Below, piece by piece: positions 52,554 to 61,304 of a DNA stretch of 64,000 nucleotides. The notes beneath the pieces are model-generated. The model made no database searches and was not told the origin of the DNA. It was given only the letters and a program-made list of their open reading frames with translations. Position 1 is the stretch's first letter. Every line of letters begins with the position of its first letter. A program made the translations under genes and the position numbers. The stretch comes from Roseateles sp. XES5 (GTDB lineage: Bacteria > Pseudomonadota > Alphaproteobacteria > Rhizobiales > Rhizobiaceae), in contig NZ_CP084752.1 in the NCBI RefSeq assembly GCF_020535545.1, positions 3,933,501 through 3,997,500 of the forward strand, written 5' to 3'.

Positions 52554-53486
52554 TCACAGGACGGTCACGACATCGGCAAGGCGTGGCAGGCCATCGGTCT
52601 CGCCGCCGCGGATGCCGAGGGCGACGAATTGCGCGTGCAGCCATTTCGCCGCCGGGCCGGCAGGGCGCTGCTTGTTCCAGATCAGCTCCAGCGCCACGGG
52701 ATGCGCCCCCTCGTCGAATTGCAGCGCGGGCGTTGCAACCTCGCCGACAAGCGGGGAATTCGCCAGGATATGGGCGGGAATCAGCGCCCAGCCGATGCCG
52801 CGCTGGAGAATCTGCAGGATGACCCAGTGGCTTTCCACCCACCACACTTCGGCCGCGACACGCAGCCGGTGCGTCTCCATGCCCTCGCTTCGCTTGGCCA
52901 CCATGATCTGGCGGTGGCGCTTCAGCTCCTCCCAGGTGACGGGCGCGCCGGCCAGCGGATGGTTGCGGCCGCAGACGAGAATGAGCGGCACCCAGCCGAT
53001 GGTGTGGAAGCCGAGCGTCGGCGGCAGGTCCTCCTGGCGCCACATCACGCCGAGGTCGGCCTTGCCCTCGACGACGAGCGCCGGGACATCGCTGGTGCGC
53101 GGGAAAAGCAGCTCCAGCTCGACATGGGGAAACCGGTCGGCAAAGGCCGCGAACAGCGCGCCGATGGCGGGCTCCGGGTACAATTCGTCGATGGCCACGA
53201 CAAGCCGCGTCTCGACATGCGCCTCGAAGGTGCGGGCGACGCCGATCAGGTGTTCGCGGCGGTCGAGGATCAGCCGCGCCTCGGCCAGCAGCCGCTTGCC
53301 CGCTTCCGTCAGCGTCGGATTGCGCGTCGCCCGGCTGAAGAGTTTCACCCCGAGATCGTCCTCCAGCGAGGAGACGAGCAGGCTCACCGCCGATTGCGCC
53401 TTGCGCAGGTGCCGCGCCGCCGCGGAGAACGAGCCATGTTCGGCCGCCGCCGCGAAGGCATCCAGTTGGTCCAGCGATACGGTCAT
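52554..53486 (-). CDS. LysR-family transcriptional regulator (likely PACE-pump regulator)
   Basis: 310 residues. The N-terminal winged helix is LDQLDAFAAAAEHGSFSAAA, and a periplasmic-binding-like effector domain follows. It is divergent from the PACE efflux gene, the same layout as AceR-AceI. The ATG at 53486 follows directly on an inverted repeat, with an in-frame TAG immediately before it and no Shine-Dalgarno sequence, so the mRNA may be leaderless or self-regulated at this site. Confidence 0.92.
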   Translation of the reverse strand: MTVSLDQLDAFAAAAEHGSFSAAARHLRKAQSAVSLLVSSLEDDLGVKLFSRATRNPTLTEAGKRLLAEARLILDRREHLIGVARTFEAHVETRLVVAIDELYPEPAIGALFAAFADRFPHVELELLFPRTSDVPALVVEGKADLGVMWRQEDLPPTLGFHTIGWVPLILVCGRNHPLAGAPVTWEELKRHRQIMVAKRSEGMETHRLRVAAEVWWVESHWVILQILQRGIGWALIPAHILANSPLVGEVATPALQFDEGAHPVALELIWNKQRPAGPAAKWLHAQFVALGIRGGETDGLPRLADVVTVL

Positions 53487-53505
53487 CTATCTAAAATCCA
53501 GATAG
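53487..53505. promoter_or_regulatory. Inverted-repeat operator at the lysR start
   Basis: CTATCT-N7-AGATAG (53487-53505), with further AGATAG/TATCT half-sites at 53502-53510 and near 53532. A LysR-type T-N11-A core can be drawn. It probably binds the adjacent LysR protein and controls both divergent genes. Confidence 0.6.
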
Positions 53506-53585
53506 TATCTAACTTTTCTCCACGAAAATATCAGATAGAACCCTCGCCAACAAGAAACGAACTCAACAAGAAACGAGGACATGAC

Positions 53586-54020
53586 ATGCGTACTTTCGGT
53601 GACCGCGTTCGCCACGCCATCCTTTTCGAGCTGATCGGCCTTGCGATCTTCACGCCGGGCGCTGCCCTGCTGTTCGACAAGCCCGTTGCGCATATGGGCG
53701 TGATCGGCATCGTCTCCGCCACGGTGGCGACGCTGTGGAACTTCGTGTTCAATCTCGGCTTCGACAAGGCGATGCTGCGCCTGCGCGGCAGCGTGGAAAA
53801 GACGATGACCATCCGGCTTGTCCATACGGCGCTCTTCGAGGCGGGCCTGATCGTCGCCCTCATCCCGTTCATCGCCTGGTATCTGGGCATCGGCCTGATG
53901 ACGGCGCTGGTGCTGGATATCGCGGTCGTGGCCTTCTATCTGGTCTACGCCTTCGTCTTCAACATCGTCTATGACCGGACCTTCCCGATCGACGCCGCCA
54001 TGCCTCACGCAACCGCGTGA
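53586..54020 (+). CDS. PACE family multidrug efflux transporter
   Basis: 144 residues, four membrane helices in two BTP-like repeats. RTFGDRVRHAILFELIGLAI and the mid-helix glutamate are hallmarks, followed by VATLWNFVFNLGFDKAML, matching proteobacterial antimicrobial compound efflux pumps such as AceI (chlorhexidine and other biocides). ATG 53586 is used. It is divergent from the LysR gene. Confidence 0.93.
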   Translation: MRTFGDRVRHAILFELIGLAIFTPGAALLFDKPVAHMGVIGIVSATVATLWNFVFNLGFDKAMLRLRGSVEKTMTIRLVHTALFEAGLIVALIPFIAWYLGIGLMTALVLDIAVVAFYLVYAFVFNIVYDRTFPIDAAMPHATA

Positions 54021-54113
54021 GGCCGTGCCGTACAATCGCCACATATATTAAGCCAATGTTTTCATTACAGAAGTTTAATGTTGCATTCAGTTTTCGTTCA
54101 TCGGCGCAAGCCT

Positions 54114-54142
54114 AGGGTCCTCCCATCAACAACGAGGACCCT
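54114..54142 (+). promoter_or_regulatory. RBS-masking hairpin in the rcnB-like leader
   Basis: AGGGTCCTC pairs perfectly with GAGGACCCT over an 11-base loop, ending 3 bases before the start codon. The GAGGA Shine-Dalgarno lies inside the 3' arm, so it would be hidden when folded. A translational switch (thermosensor, ligand- or protein-dependent) is conceivable. Confidence 0.55.
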
Positions 54143-54145
54143 CCC

Positions 54146-54469
54146 ATGAAGCTCTTCACACGCACTCTTCTTACGGCCGTTGCCCTTTCCTTCGCCGCCG
54201 CCCCGATGGCGCAGGCGCAACAGAACTACGGCCATGACCGCAAGCCCGGCTATTCCTCCTCCTGGAACAAGCATGATGCCAAGAAGCGCCACCACTGGCG
54301 CAAGGGCGAGCGTTATTCCGACTGGAAGCGCCGGCCGCCGATCCGCGACTACCACCGCTATGGCCTGCGCAAGCCGGGCCGCGGCCAGCAATGGGTCAAG
54401 GTGGACAACAGCTATCTCCTGATGAGCGTCGCCACCGGCCTGATCCTCAGCATCGCAGCCGCCCGGTAA
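54146..54469 (+). CDS. RcnB-family periplasmic protein
   Basis: 107 residues. Signal peptide MKLFTRTLLTAVALSFAAAP ending AQA, then a His/Arg/Lys-rich mature part (KKRHHWRKGERYSDWKRR, YHRYGLRKPGRGQQWVKV) and the terminal hydrophobic segment DNSYLLMSVATGLILSIA that defines the RcnB family. E. coli RcnB is linked to nickel and cobalt homeostasis. It has a hairpin over its ribosome binding site. Confidence 0.9.
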   Translation: MKLFTRTLLTAVALSFAAAPMAQAQQNYGHDRKPGYSSSWNKHDAKKRHHWRKGERYSDWKRRPPIRDYHRYGLRKPGRGQQWVKVDNSYLLMSVATGLILSIAAAR

Positions 54470-54478
54470 GACAGAAAG

Positions 54479-54509
54479 ACGCCATCGCGGCTCCTCGCCG
54501 CGGTGGCGT
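54479..54509 (+). terminator. Terminator of the rcnB-like gene
   Basis: ACGCCATCGCGG pairs with CCGCGGTGGCGT (one G-T wobble) and is followed by TTCCTTCT. The next gene, on the opposite strand, ends a few bases later. Confidence 0.8.
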
Positions 54510-54515
54510 TTCCTT

Positions 54516-54992
54516 CTAGAGAAGCAGCAATGCGGTCCCGTAGAGGCCGAGGGCGAAGACGGTGTGCGAGACGAGGTTCAGCACCCGCACCTTGCCGGGA
54601 GAAGGTGTTTTGGAGGCGGCAACGCCGATGCCGAGACCGGGCTGCAGCAGGAACCAGCCGGCGCCGACCGTGACGATGCCGAGAATCCAGGCCGGCAGGA
54701 AGGTGGGCGCGGCGAACCAGGCCGGGCCGACGATCAACGCAAGGATAACGCCGTAGACAATGCCGACGGCGTAGTGGCCGATCCAGCCGAGCGCGCGTTC
54801 CTGGCCATAGGGCTCGGCCTTGCCGATATCGTCATGAAAGACGATGCCGTTCTTGAGATGATAGAACCAGCGCCCCACCGGCGCCCAGTTCGGCCGTGAC
54901 TGGCCAAAGGCCTTCCAGAGAAGAATCGCCCAGAGATCCATCAGCACCGTCGCGCCGATGCCGATCACCACACCCTTTGCCAACACGTCCAT
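54516..54992 (-). CDS. DUF2938 membrane protein
   Basis: 158 residues with four hydrophobic helices (MDVLAKGVVIGIGATVLMDL at the N-terminus) and the DUF2938 pattern HYAVGIVYGVILALIVGPAW and LLQPGLGIGVAASKTP. Function unknown. It is convergent with the rcnB-like gene. Confidence 0.88.
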   Translation of the reverse strand: MDVLAKGVVIGIGATVLMDLWAILLWKAFGQSRPNWAPVGRWFYHLKNGIVFHDDIGKAEPYGQERALGWIGHYAVGIVYGVILALIVGPAWFAAPTFLPAWILGIVTVGAGWFLLQPGLGIGVAASKTPSPGKVRVLNLVSHTVFALGLYGTALLLL

Positions 54993-55060
54993 GCCCGTCC
55001 CCTCGCCTCGAATTGACGTCAGGGGTTAGAGCAGGTCCCGTAGCGGGAGGCAACGGGGCG

Positions 55061-55345
55061 TCAGCGCGTGTTGCGCCGGGCCTTGCGCGAGGCCCACCAG
55101 ACGGAGAAGCGGCGACGCTGGCGGCGGACGAAATGGGAATCGTGCGAGAGCACGAGCAGGCCGAGCGGCACCATCCAGAATCCGAGTATCGGCAGGAAGC
55201 CCAGGATGCCGCCGATGACCAGAAGCACGCCGATCGTGGTGCGCAGCCAGCGCGATTCCGGCAATTTCATGCGAAACGAGCCGATGACGATCTCCCGCGT
55301 GCGGGGATCGATCCCGAAATGCATATTTGTTTTTCGTTCCGTCAT
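55061..55345 (-). CDS. Small two-helix membrane protein (PGPGW-like)
   Basis: 94 residues. After a short cytoplasmic head, helices LRTTIGVLLVIGGILGFLPI and MVPLGLLVLSHD are followed by an Arg-rich tail FVRRQRRRFSVWWASRKARR. This resembles the PGPGW family, with the consensus motif weakened. ATG 55324 is an alternative start. No role known. Confidence 0.75.
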   Translation of the reverse strand: MTERKTNMHFGIDPRTREIVIGSFRMKLPESRWLRTTIGVLLVIGGILGFLPILGFWMVPLGLLVLSHDSHFVRRQRRRFSVWWASRKARRNTR

Positions 55346-55508
55346 TCACCGTTCATCCGCTGCAAAGCCCGGTTTTCCAAGGCTCTTTCCTCTCCCAGTT
55401 GGAGACTTCTCCACAATCAATCAAGTCCCGTGCATTTTTTTGTCAAAAAGCGCTTGGCAAATCGATCAGGCATTTGTATTACGCGCTCACTCCGCAGCGA
55501 GCGGATGA

Positions 55509-55583
55509 TCCCTGGTAGCTCAGCGGTAGAGCATTCGACTGTTAATCGACAGGTCGCCGGTTCGAATCCGGCCCGGGGAGCCA
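55509..55583 (+). tRNA. tRNA-Asn (anticodon GUU)
   Basis: TCCCTGG acceptor pairs with CCGGGGA (one wobble). The anticodon loop CTGTTAA gives GUU; T-arm GTTCGAATC; encoded CCA. Length is 75 nt. Confidence 0.96.
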
Positions 55584-55595
55584 AATTCAAAGAAG

Positions 55596-55634
55596 AGCCC
55601 GTTATCGTCGAGAGATCCGATAACGGGCTTTTTC
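55596..55634 (+). terminator. Terminator after tRNA-Asn
   Basis: AGCCCGTTATCG pairs perfectly with CGATAACGGGCT over a ten-base loop and is followed by TTTTTCTTT. Confidence 0.9.
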
Positions 55635-55839
55635 TTTCCCGCACATCCTCTCCCTTCGGAAATTCGCCCTGCTTGATCGCGGTGTAACGCCGACGGTTCA
55701 GCGCCTGTTCCAAAACGCGTTGTAGCCTTGCGATGGAAGGGAGCGCATCGAGCCCGTTCGGGCGCCAGGCCCACTGCCGCGCCATACTGACAAGTGTCAA
55801 AAAACATGGTTCCATTCGCCAAATCTAATGGAGGGGGCC

Positions 55840-56214
55840 ATGCCAGCAATATCTCGTTTCTATTTCCTGACGGCGATCTGTTTCCTGATCGCCGGCATCC
55901 TCATCGGCCTGAAAATGGCCATCGCGCAGGATTATGCCGCCGTCGGCGCGCATGCGCATGTCAACCTGCTCGGCTGGGTGACGATGTCGATCTTCGGCAC
56001 CTATCACGCCCTCAACCCGGCCGGAGCCTCCTCCCGGCTCGCAAGGATCCAGGCCTATGTCTATGTGCTCGGCGTGGCGGTGATGGCGCCCGCCCTTTAC
56101 CTTCTTCTGACAGGCACGCCGGCGGCGGAACCGGTCGTTGCCGTTGCTTCCATCACGGTGTTCGCCGGCGTGTTGATGTTTGCAGCCATTATCTACCGAA
56201 CGCGGACGGCATAA
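55840..56214 (+). CDS. Small four-helix protein resembling cytochrome-oxidase subunit I
   Basis: 124 residues, four membrane helices. HAHVNLLGWVTMSIFGTYH carries histidines in the same pattern as haem-binding helices of haem-copper oxidase subunit I, but the protein is far shorter than a catalytic subunit. Such small proteins are common in Rhizobiales and their role is unclear. ATG 55840 is preferred over 55828 because GGAGGGGG lies directly before it. Confidence 0.8.
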   Translation: MPAISRFYFLTAICFLIAGILIGLKMAIAQDYAAVGAHAHVNLLGWVTMSIFGTYHALNPAGASSRLARIQAYVYVLGVAVMAPALYLLLTGTPAAEPVVAVASITVFAGVLMFAAIIYRTRTA

Positions 56215-56315
56215 CCGGCGCAAACCGATCCCGGCATGATGAGGAAGCGAACATTCGCTGACGTTGCACGGCCAGCGAAGGACGACCCGCGCCCCACCGT
56301 GTGGGACATCGAGAC

Positions 56316-56501
56316 TCAATGCAGATTGGCTGCGCCCGCAAGAGCGACAGCGTCGCGCTTGCGGGCCTCCTCGGCATCTTCGTCGTCGATTTCCCGCTCC
56401 GCCTGCAGCCAGTGGCCCAAGGTCCTGCCATCGAGCGACCCCTCGCGTTGCCACAGGTCGAAAGCGCGCATTCGTATTCGCCGTTCGCGTTGCTCGTCCA
56501 T
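56316..56501 (-). CDS. DUF2934 protein
   Basis: 61 residues: MDEQRERRIRMRAFDLWQRE, then GSLDGRTLGHWLQAEREIDD. This is the compact DUF2934 pattern. It starts 11 bases after the stop of a 24-residue membrane peptide, in the same direction. Function unknown. Confidence 0.8.
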   Translation of the reverse strand: MDEQRERRIRMRAFDLWQREGSLDGRTLGHWLQAEREIDDEDAEEARKRDAVALAGAANLH

Positions 56502-56512
56502 TCTCTCAACCC

Positions 56513-56587
56513 TCACCGAAGACCAAGGAAGGAAAGGATCACAAGGACGACCACGACCAGGCCAACGATGTAGATGATACGATTCAT
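56513..56587 (-). CDS. 24-residue single-helix membrane peptide
   Basis: MNRIIYIVGLVVVVLVILSF followed by LGLR, almost entirely one transmembrane helix. An ideal GGAGG stands 6 bases before the ATG, and the DUF2934 gene follows 11 bases after the stop. I recall similar peptides from Rhizobiales. The strong ribosome binding site and operon position support expression. Confidence 0.7.
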   Translation of the reverse strand: MNRIIYIVGLVVVVLVILSFLGLR

Positions 56588-56774
56588 GACAGCCTCCTGA
56601 CTTGCCGCTAGAGACAAACGTCGCGACGCACCCGTTGTTCCCTAGGCCGGCGGGGCCGGCGTCCACGCGCATCGTGATCGACGCAGACGGGCATTGCCAC
56701 TTGCCAAGGAGGAGCAGCGCCATAGTTCGCCTATCAATGGCGACGTTGACGCGGGCATCCGGAAAGGATTGGCG

Positions 56775-57224
56775 ATGGGACTGTTGGGCGCAATCAAGGA
56801 AAGGCTCCTCGGCAACCCGGAAGACCAGAGCGGTCATGACGCAGGCGCAGGCACGGCCGCCGATCCGACAACCGCCTCGGTGCCTGTGGCGCCGAACCTG
56901 GAGAGCGAAGTGGCCGCGACGCTGGGCGGCGCGAATGCCGAGCCCGCAAGGGTCGGCCCGAACGGTCCGGTCGACGTGGTCGGCCTTCTCGACGATGCCG
57001 CGGACAAAAACGGCGCCGGACTCGAATGGCGCGACTCGATCGTCGACCTCCTGAAGATCCTCGGTCTCGATGCGAGCCTGGAGGAACGCAGGGAACTGGC
57101 CGCCGAACTCGGCTATGCGGGAGACAAGCAGGACGAAGCCACGACGGACGCATGGCTCCACAAGGCGCTCATACAGGCACTGGCGGAAAACGACGGGAAC
57201 GTGCCTTCCCGTCTGAGGGGTTAG
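56775..57224 (+). CDS. DUF3597 domain protein
   Basis: 149 residues. N-terminal MGLLGAIKERLLG, a variable Ala/Pro-rich linker, then the DUF3597 core VDVVGLLDDAADKNGAGLEW, RDSIVDLLKILGLDASLEER and ELAAELGYAGDKQDEATTDA. Related to LysM-associated small proteins of unknown role. ATG 56775 follows AAAGGATTGGCG and gives the family N-terminus. Confidence 0.85.
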   Translation: MGLLGAIKERLLGNPEDQSGHDAGAGTAADPTTASVPVAPNLESEVAATLGGANAEPARVGPNGPVDVVGLLDDAADKNGAGLEWRDSIVDLLKILGLDASLEERRELAAELGYAGDKQDEATTDAWLHKALIQALAENDGNVPSRLRG

Positions 57225-57490
57225 AGTCGCCGTTCCTGCTAGATTGGAAGAGTCCACCAGTCGTCGCCGTGGATGGGCGAAGGGGGTGCTTTTCTGTCTT
57301 CGTGGCATGAACCAGTGCAGCGACAGAGCAGCAAGCGCGAACGTCAGCCGGAGCGCGCGGCCGTGAGGTTCGATGGCGACACAACCTCACCATGCCATTG
57401 ACAATCCAACCAAAAAATAATTGGCCCTTCGCCACCCCTCGACAACCCTAGATCGATTTGATTAGATTGTTTTGCATCTTGGGGGATTCA

Positions 57491-57829
57491 ATGAAAACTA
57501 AATTTGTTGCCGTCGCGCTCGCCGCGGCGTTTGTTACATCTTGTGCAAAACGTCCTGACGCCATTGTTCCAGCAGATATTCCAATGGCTGCCTATACGGG
57601 CCAGGACTGCCCTGCTCTTCAAGTTGAACTTGCGAAAGAAAATGCCGCACTCCATGCGGTATCAAAGCAGCAACACGACGCGGCGAATGGAGACGCGTTT
57701 GGCGTCTTTCTTATCGGCGTTCCGATGTCGAGCACCTTTGGTGGGGACAAGGAAGGCCAGGTGGCGGTCGCCAAAGGCAAGGTTCAAGCAATCGAGAACG
57801 CCATGAAGATGAAGAAATGCGTGGCGTAA
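57491..57829 (+). CDS. Small lipoprotein, 112 residues
   Basis: MKTKFVAVALAAAFVTSCAK: lipobox around Cys18, then a mostly helical mature part with cysteines in GQDCPAL and KMKKCVA and the glycine-rich GVFLIGVPMSSTFGGDKEGQ. Codon use is AT-richer than neighbours, hinting at transfer. A GGGGGATTC ribosome binding site precedes the ATG. Function unknown. Confidence 0.8.
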   Translation: MKTKFVAVALAAAFVTSCAKRPDAIVPADIPMAAYTGQDCPALQVELAKENAALHAVSKQQHDAANGDAFGVFLIGVPMSSTFGGDKEGQVAVAKGKVQAIENAMKMKKCVA

Positions 57830-58120
57830 CCGATCTGGAATCTCGGACGGGTGACAGCAACGTGTGCGAACGCCTTCTATTCCCACGCAGCCACCGACCT
57901 TTCAGGCACAGCCTCATTCTTTGAAGCATGGCAGCTGCCATTGGAATAGGTGCCTGTCGCCTGGAGACGGGCTTGCCCTTCCAAGGCGCGGTTGCGCCCA
58001 ATCGGACGCGATCATGCGACCCCGAAAAAGACACCAGAATCAAGAAGGGCTGCGCTGGAGAGCGCGGCCCTTCGGCATTTCAACACCATGAAATTTCCGC
58101 GTCGCCGCAAGGCGTCGTCG

Positions 58121-58315
58121 TCAGCGCAGGTTCTGTGGCGCGCGCTTGATGTTCATCTGGAGTTCGTGGCGGCTGGCGAAGCGGCCGAAGAGGAGAAGCA
58201 GCTTGCGCTCTTCCGCCTTGTCCACCCCGTGCTTGCGGCAATGCTCGATGACGTCGAGGACCTGACGGGCCGTCTGCCCGGGGCCGAACTGGCGATTGTC
58301 GATGTGGTGGGTCAT
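58121..58315 (-). CDS. Small unknown protein, 64 residues
   Basis: MTHHIDNRQFGPGQTARQVL, then helical DVIEHCRKHGVDKAEERKLL. AGGAGAACGCC precedes the ATG at 58315. The frame opens earlier at 58348 without a good ribosome binding site. No family assigned. It is convergent with a hairpin at 58046-58072 that could terminate it or the opposing lipoprotein gene. Confidence 0.6.
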   Translation of the reverse strand: MTHHIDNRQFGPGQTARQVLDVIEHCRKHGVDKAEERKLLLLFGRFASRHELQMNIKRAPQNLR

Positions 58316-58383
58316 GGCGTTCTCCTCTGTTCGCAAGAGGAGGAACACGCCGGGTCAGGCTTTGTTCCCGGCGTGCGGGCGGA

Positions 58384-58590
58384 TCAGGGCACCATTCCGG
58401 CGCCGGTCTGGCCGGCGGCGCGGGTCGTGCCGTAATCGCGCTCGTGGGCGCTGCGGCGGAAGGCCTTGCTGCGCTCGCGCGGGCGGGCGGAGGGGTCGCT
58501 CAGCGGCGTTCCGATCACCCCGTCCGCATAGGTGCCGGTGGCGATGTCATCGTCGTCGGTGGGGGTGGCTTCAAACAGTCCGAAAAGCAT
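58384..58590 (-). CDS. Small unknown protein, 68 residues
   Basis: MLFGLFEATPTDDDDIATGT, then polar and basic sequence without recognisable domain. GGAGATACC precedes the start; GTG 58593 and ATG 58590 are adjacent candidates. Moderately convincing because of the ribosome binding site and same-direction neighbour. Confidence 0.5.
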   Translation of the reverse strand: MLFGLFEATPTDDDDIATGTYADGVIGTPLSDPSARPRERSKAFRRSAHERDYGTTRAAGQTGAGMVP

Positions 58591-58867
58591 CACGGTATCT
58601 CCATTTTCCGTCCGAACGAACGGCGGGGCATTCCGTTCCCCATCGCGCGCCGGATAGACGCAAAATTAACCATGTTTGCTAACAGGCCGTTAAAACCCCG
58701 TCGTTTTTTGGCCGCCCCCTCCTTGCGGACGATCCGGGCGATCGATGCCGGCCCTCGATCCGGGAGGACGCCCCCGACAATCGGCCCCCACTGCAATGAT
58801 TCACGTCTTGGCGTTTTGGCGCATTGACGCTAGCCTTCCCTTACGTCGGGTTGCAGAGGGACAATCG

Positions 58868-60145
58868 ATGACGCCTGAAATGATTTCAGAGAAAACCTTT
58901 TCAGCCGGCGACAGACTGACGCCGGAAAATTTTCCGGAGCGGACGAAGGGATTGCCCTTCCGCGCGCAGATGGTGCTGCGCGGCTTGCTCGCGCTTCAGG
59001 CCGGCACCTTGTCGATGACGATCCCCGGTGGACAGACCTTCGTGATCGCCGGCGCCTCGCCCGGTCCCGAGGCCACCGTGCGGCTGCACAACTGGAACCT
59101 GGTGCACCGCGCCGTCAGCGCCGGCACGATCGGCGTTGCGGAAAGCTACATGGACGGCGACTGGGAAAGCCCGGATGCCGGCGCCTTTCTCGAGCTCGTC
59201 CTCGTCAATGGCGACGTGGTGCGCAACTACACCAACGGGCCGCGCGGTCTCTTCCTCATCGTCGAGAAGTTCCGCCACTGGCTGAACGCCAATACCCGCC
59301 GCGGCTCGAAGCGCAACATTTCCGCCCATTACGATCTCGGCAATGCCTTCTATTCCGAGTGGCTCGATCCGACGATGACCTATTCCTCGGCGCTCTATGC
59401 GCGCGGGGCCAACGACCTCACCTCCGCGCAGCTGGCGAAATACCGTGCGCTGGCCGAGGCGACGGGCATCGGCCCAAACGATCACGTCCTGGAAATCGGC
59501 TGCGGCTGGGGCGGCTTTGCGGAATTCGCCGCCGGCGAGATCGGCTGCAAGGTGACGGGCCTGACGATCAGCCGCGAACAGCTCGCCTTCGCCCGGGAGC
59601 GCATGGCCAAAGCCGGCCTTGCCGACCGGGTGGAGCTGAAGTTCCAGGACTACCGCGACGAGGCCGGCACCTATGATCGCATCGTCTCCATCGAGATGTT
59701 CGAGGCGGTGGGCGAAAAATACTGGCCGGCCTATTTCTCCAAGCTGCACGAATGTCTGAAACCGGGCGGGCGCGCCGGCCTGCAGATCATCACCATCCTG
59801 CAGGAGGCCTATGCGGACTACCGGGCGAACCCGGACTTCATCCAGAAATACGTCTTTCCCGGCGGCATGCTGCCGACACGCGAGCACCTTTCCGCGCTCG
59901 GCCGGCAATTCGGGCTGTCCACCGCCTCGGATATCGGCTTCGGCCACGACTATGCCCGCACGCTCGCCGAATGGCGGCACCGCTTCTGGGCGGCCTGGGA
60001 GCGCATCGTTCCGCTCGGCTTCGACGACCGTTTCCGCAAGCTTTGGGAGTTCTACTTCTATTATTGCGAGGCGGGTTTCAGGGCGAAGAACATCGATGTG
60101 CGGCAGGTGGTCTATACGCGGCCCGGCAATGGACATCAGGGGTAG
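58868..60145 (+). CDS. cfa: Cyclopropane-fatty-acyl-phospholipid synthase
   Basis: 425 residues. SAM-dependent enzyme adding a methylene bridge across lipid double bonds. SAM motif I is VLEIGCGWGGFAEFAAGE. Family blocks are NISAHYDLGNAFYSEWLDPT, MTYSSALY and YIFPGG-like QKYVFPGGMLPTREHLSAL. GAGGGACAATCG precedes the ATG. Such activity is often induced in stationary phase or acid stress in rhizobia. Confidence 0.96.
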   Translation: MTPEMISEKTFSAGDRLTPENFPERTKGLPFRAQMVLRGLLALQAGTLSMTIPGGQTFVIAGASPGPEATVRLHNWNLVHRAVSAGTIGVAESYMDGDWESPDAGAFLELVLVNGDVVRNYTNGPRGLFLIVEKFRHWLNANTRRGSKRNISAHYDLGNAFYSEWLDPTMTYSSALYARGANDLTSAQLAKYRALAEATGIGPNDHVLEIGCGWGGFAEFAAGEIGCKVTGLTISREQLAFARERMAKAGLADRVELKFQDYRDEAGTYDRIVSIEMFEAVGEKYWPAYFSKLHECLKPGGRAGLQIITILQEAYADYRANPDFIQKYVFPGGMLPTREHLSALGRQFGLSTASDIGFGHDYARTLAEWRHRFWAAWERIVPLGFDDRFRKLWEFYFYYCEAGFRAKNIDVRQVVYTRPGNGHQG

Positions 60146-60258
60146 AAAAAATCCCTCTGGAAGCCCTTTCACAAAGAACGCCATTCCTTGCAATGCGGCC
60201 TGTCCCGGCCGAAAAGTCGCTTCCAGTCTAGGTACATAACGCGCGAGGCTCGTCTGCC

Positions 60259-61299
60259 ATGTCCATTCTTCCGTCCGTTCTTGATGCAATCGGCAATACG
60301 CCGCTCATCCGCCTCAAGGGCGCGTCGGAAGCGACGGGCTGCGAAATCCTCGGCAAGGCGGAATTCCTCAATCCCGGCCAGTCGGTGAAGGACCGCGCGG
60401 CGCTCTCCATCATCCGCGCGGCGGAGCGCTCGGGCGCGCTGCGCCCCGGCGGCGTCATCGTCGAGGGCACGGCCGGCAATACCGGCATCGGCCTTGCGCT
60501 GGTCGCCCAGGCGCTCGGCTATCGCACCGTGATCGTCATCCCGGAAACCCAGAGTCAGGAGAAGAAGGACGCGCTGCGCCTGCTCGGCGCCGAGCTGGTC
60601 GAGGTTCCCGCCGTTCCCTACAAGAACCCCAACAACTACGTGAAGCTCTCCGGCCGCCTTGCCGAACAGCTTGCGAAGACCGAGCCCAACGGCGCCATCT
60701 GGGCCAACCAGTTCGACAACGTCGCCAACCGCGATGCCCATATCGAGACCACCGCGCCGGAAATCTGGCGCGATACCGACGGCAAGGTCGACGGCTTCGT
60801 CTCGGCCGTCGGGTCCGGCGGCACGCTCGCCGGCGTCGCCGCGGGCCTGCGCGCCAGGAATTCCAACATCAAGATCGCCCTTGCCGACCCGGATGGCGCG
60901 GCGCTGTTCAACTATTATGCGCACGGCGAACTGAAGTCCTCCGGCAGCTCGATCACCGAGGGCATCGGCCAGGGCCGCATCACGGCCAATCTGGAAGGCT
61001 TCACGCCCGACTATTCCTACAATATCCCCGATTCCGAGGCCGTTCCGCTGGTCTTCGACCTCATCGAGAAGGAAGGCATCGCCGTCGGCGGCTCCTCCGG
61101 CATCAACATTGCAGGCGCCATCCGCCTTGCGCGCGACCTCGGCCCCGGCCATACGATCGTGACGATCCTCTGCGACTATGCTAACCGCTATCAGTCGAAG
61201 CTCTTCAATGCGGACTTCCTCGATTCCAAGGGCCTGCCCGTTCCGGGATGGCTGACGGCGAAATCGGGGATCAAGGTCCCCTATCAGCCGGTCGAATAG
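60259..61299 (+). CDS. cysK: Cysteine synthase A (O-acetylserine sulfhydrylase)
   Basis: 346 residues. PLP lysine in NPGQSVKDRAAL (Lys44). Nearby blocks are GNTPLIRLKGASEATGCEIL, GTAGNTGIGLALVAQALGYR and GSGGTLAGVAAGL. It makes cysteine from O-acetylserine and sulfide. Downstream come alaX, a sulfurtransferase and a GNAT gene in one direction, giving a partly sulfur-related cluster. Confidence 0.96.
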   Translation: MSILPSVLDAIGNTPLIRLKGASEATGCEILGKAEFLNPGQSVKDRAALSIIRAAERSGALRPGGVIVEGTAGNTGIGLALVAQALGYRTVIVIPETQSQEKKDALRLLGAELVEVPAVPYKNPNNYVKLSGRLAEQLAKTEPNGAIWANQFDNVANRDAHIETTAPEIWRDTDGKVDGFVSAVGSGGTLAGVAAGLRARNSNIKIALADPDGAALFNYYAHGELKSSGSSITEGIGQGRITANLEGFTPDYSYNIPDSEAVPLVFDLIEKEGIAVGGSSGINIAGAIRLARDLGPGHTIVTILCDYANRYQSKLFNADFLDSKGLPVPGWLTAKSGIKVPYQPVE

Positions 61300-61304
61300 G
61301 TCTC

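Noticed and set aside
57225..58600. Prophage remnant suggested by small unknown genes and an AT-richer lipoprotein
   Set aside because: No integrase, capsid, tail or lysis gene is present, and flanking genes are ordinary.
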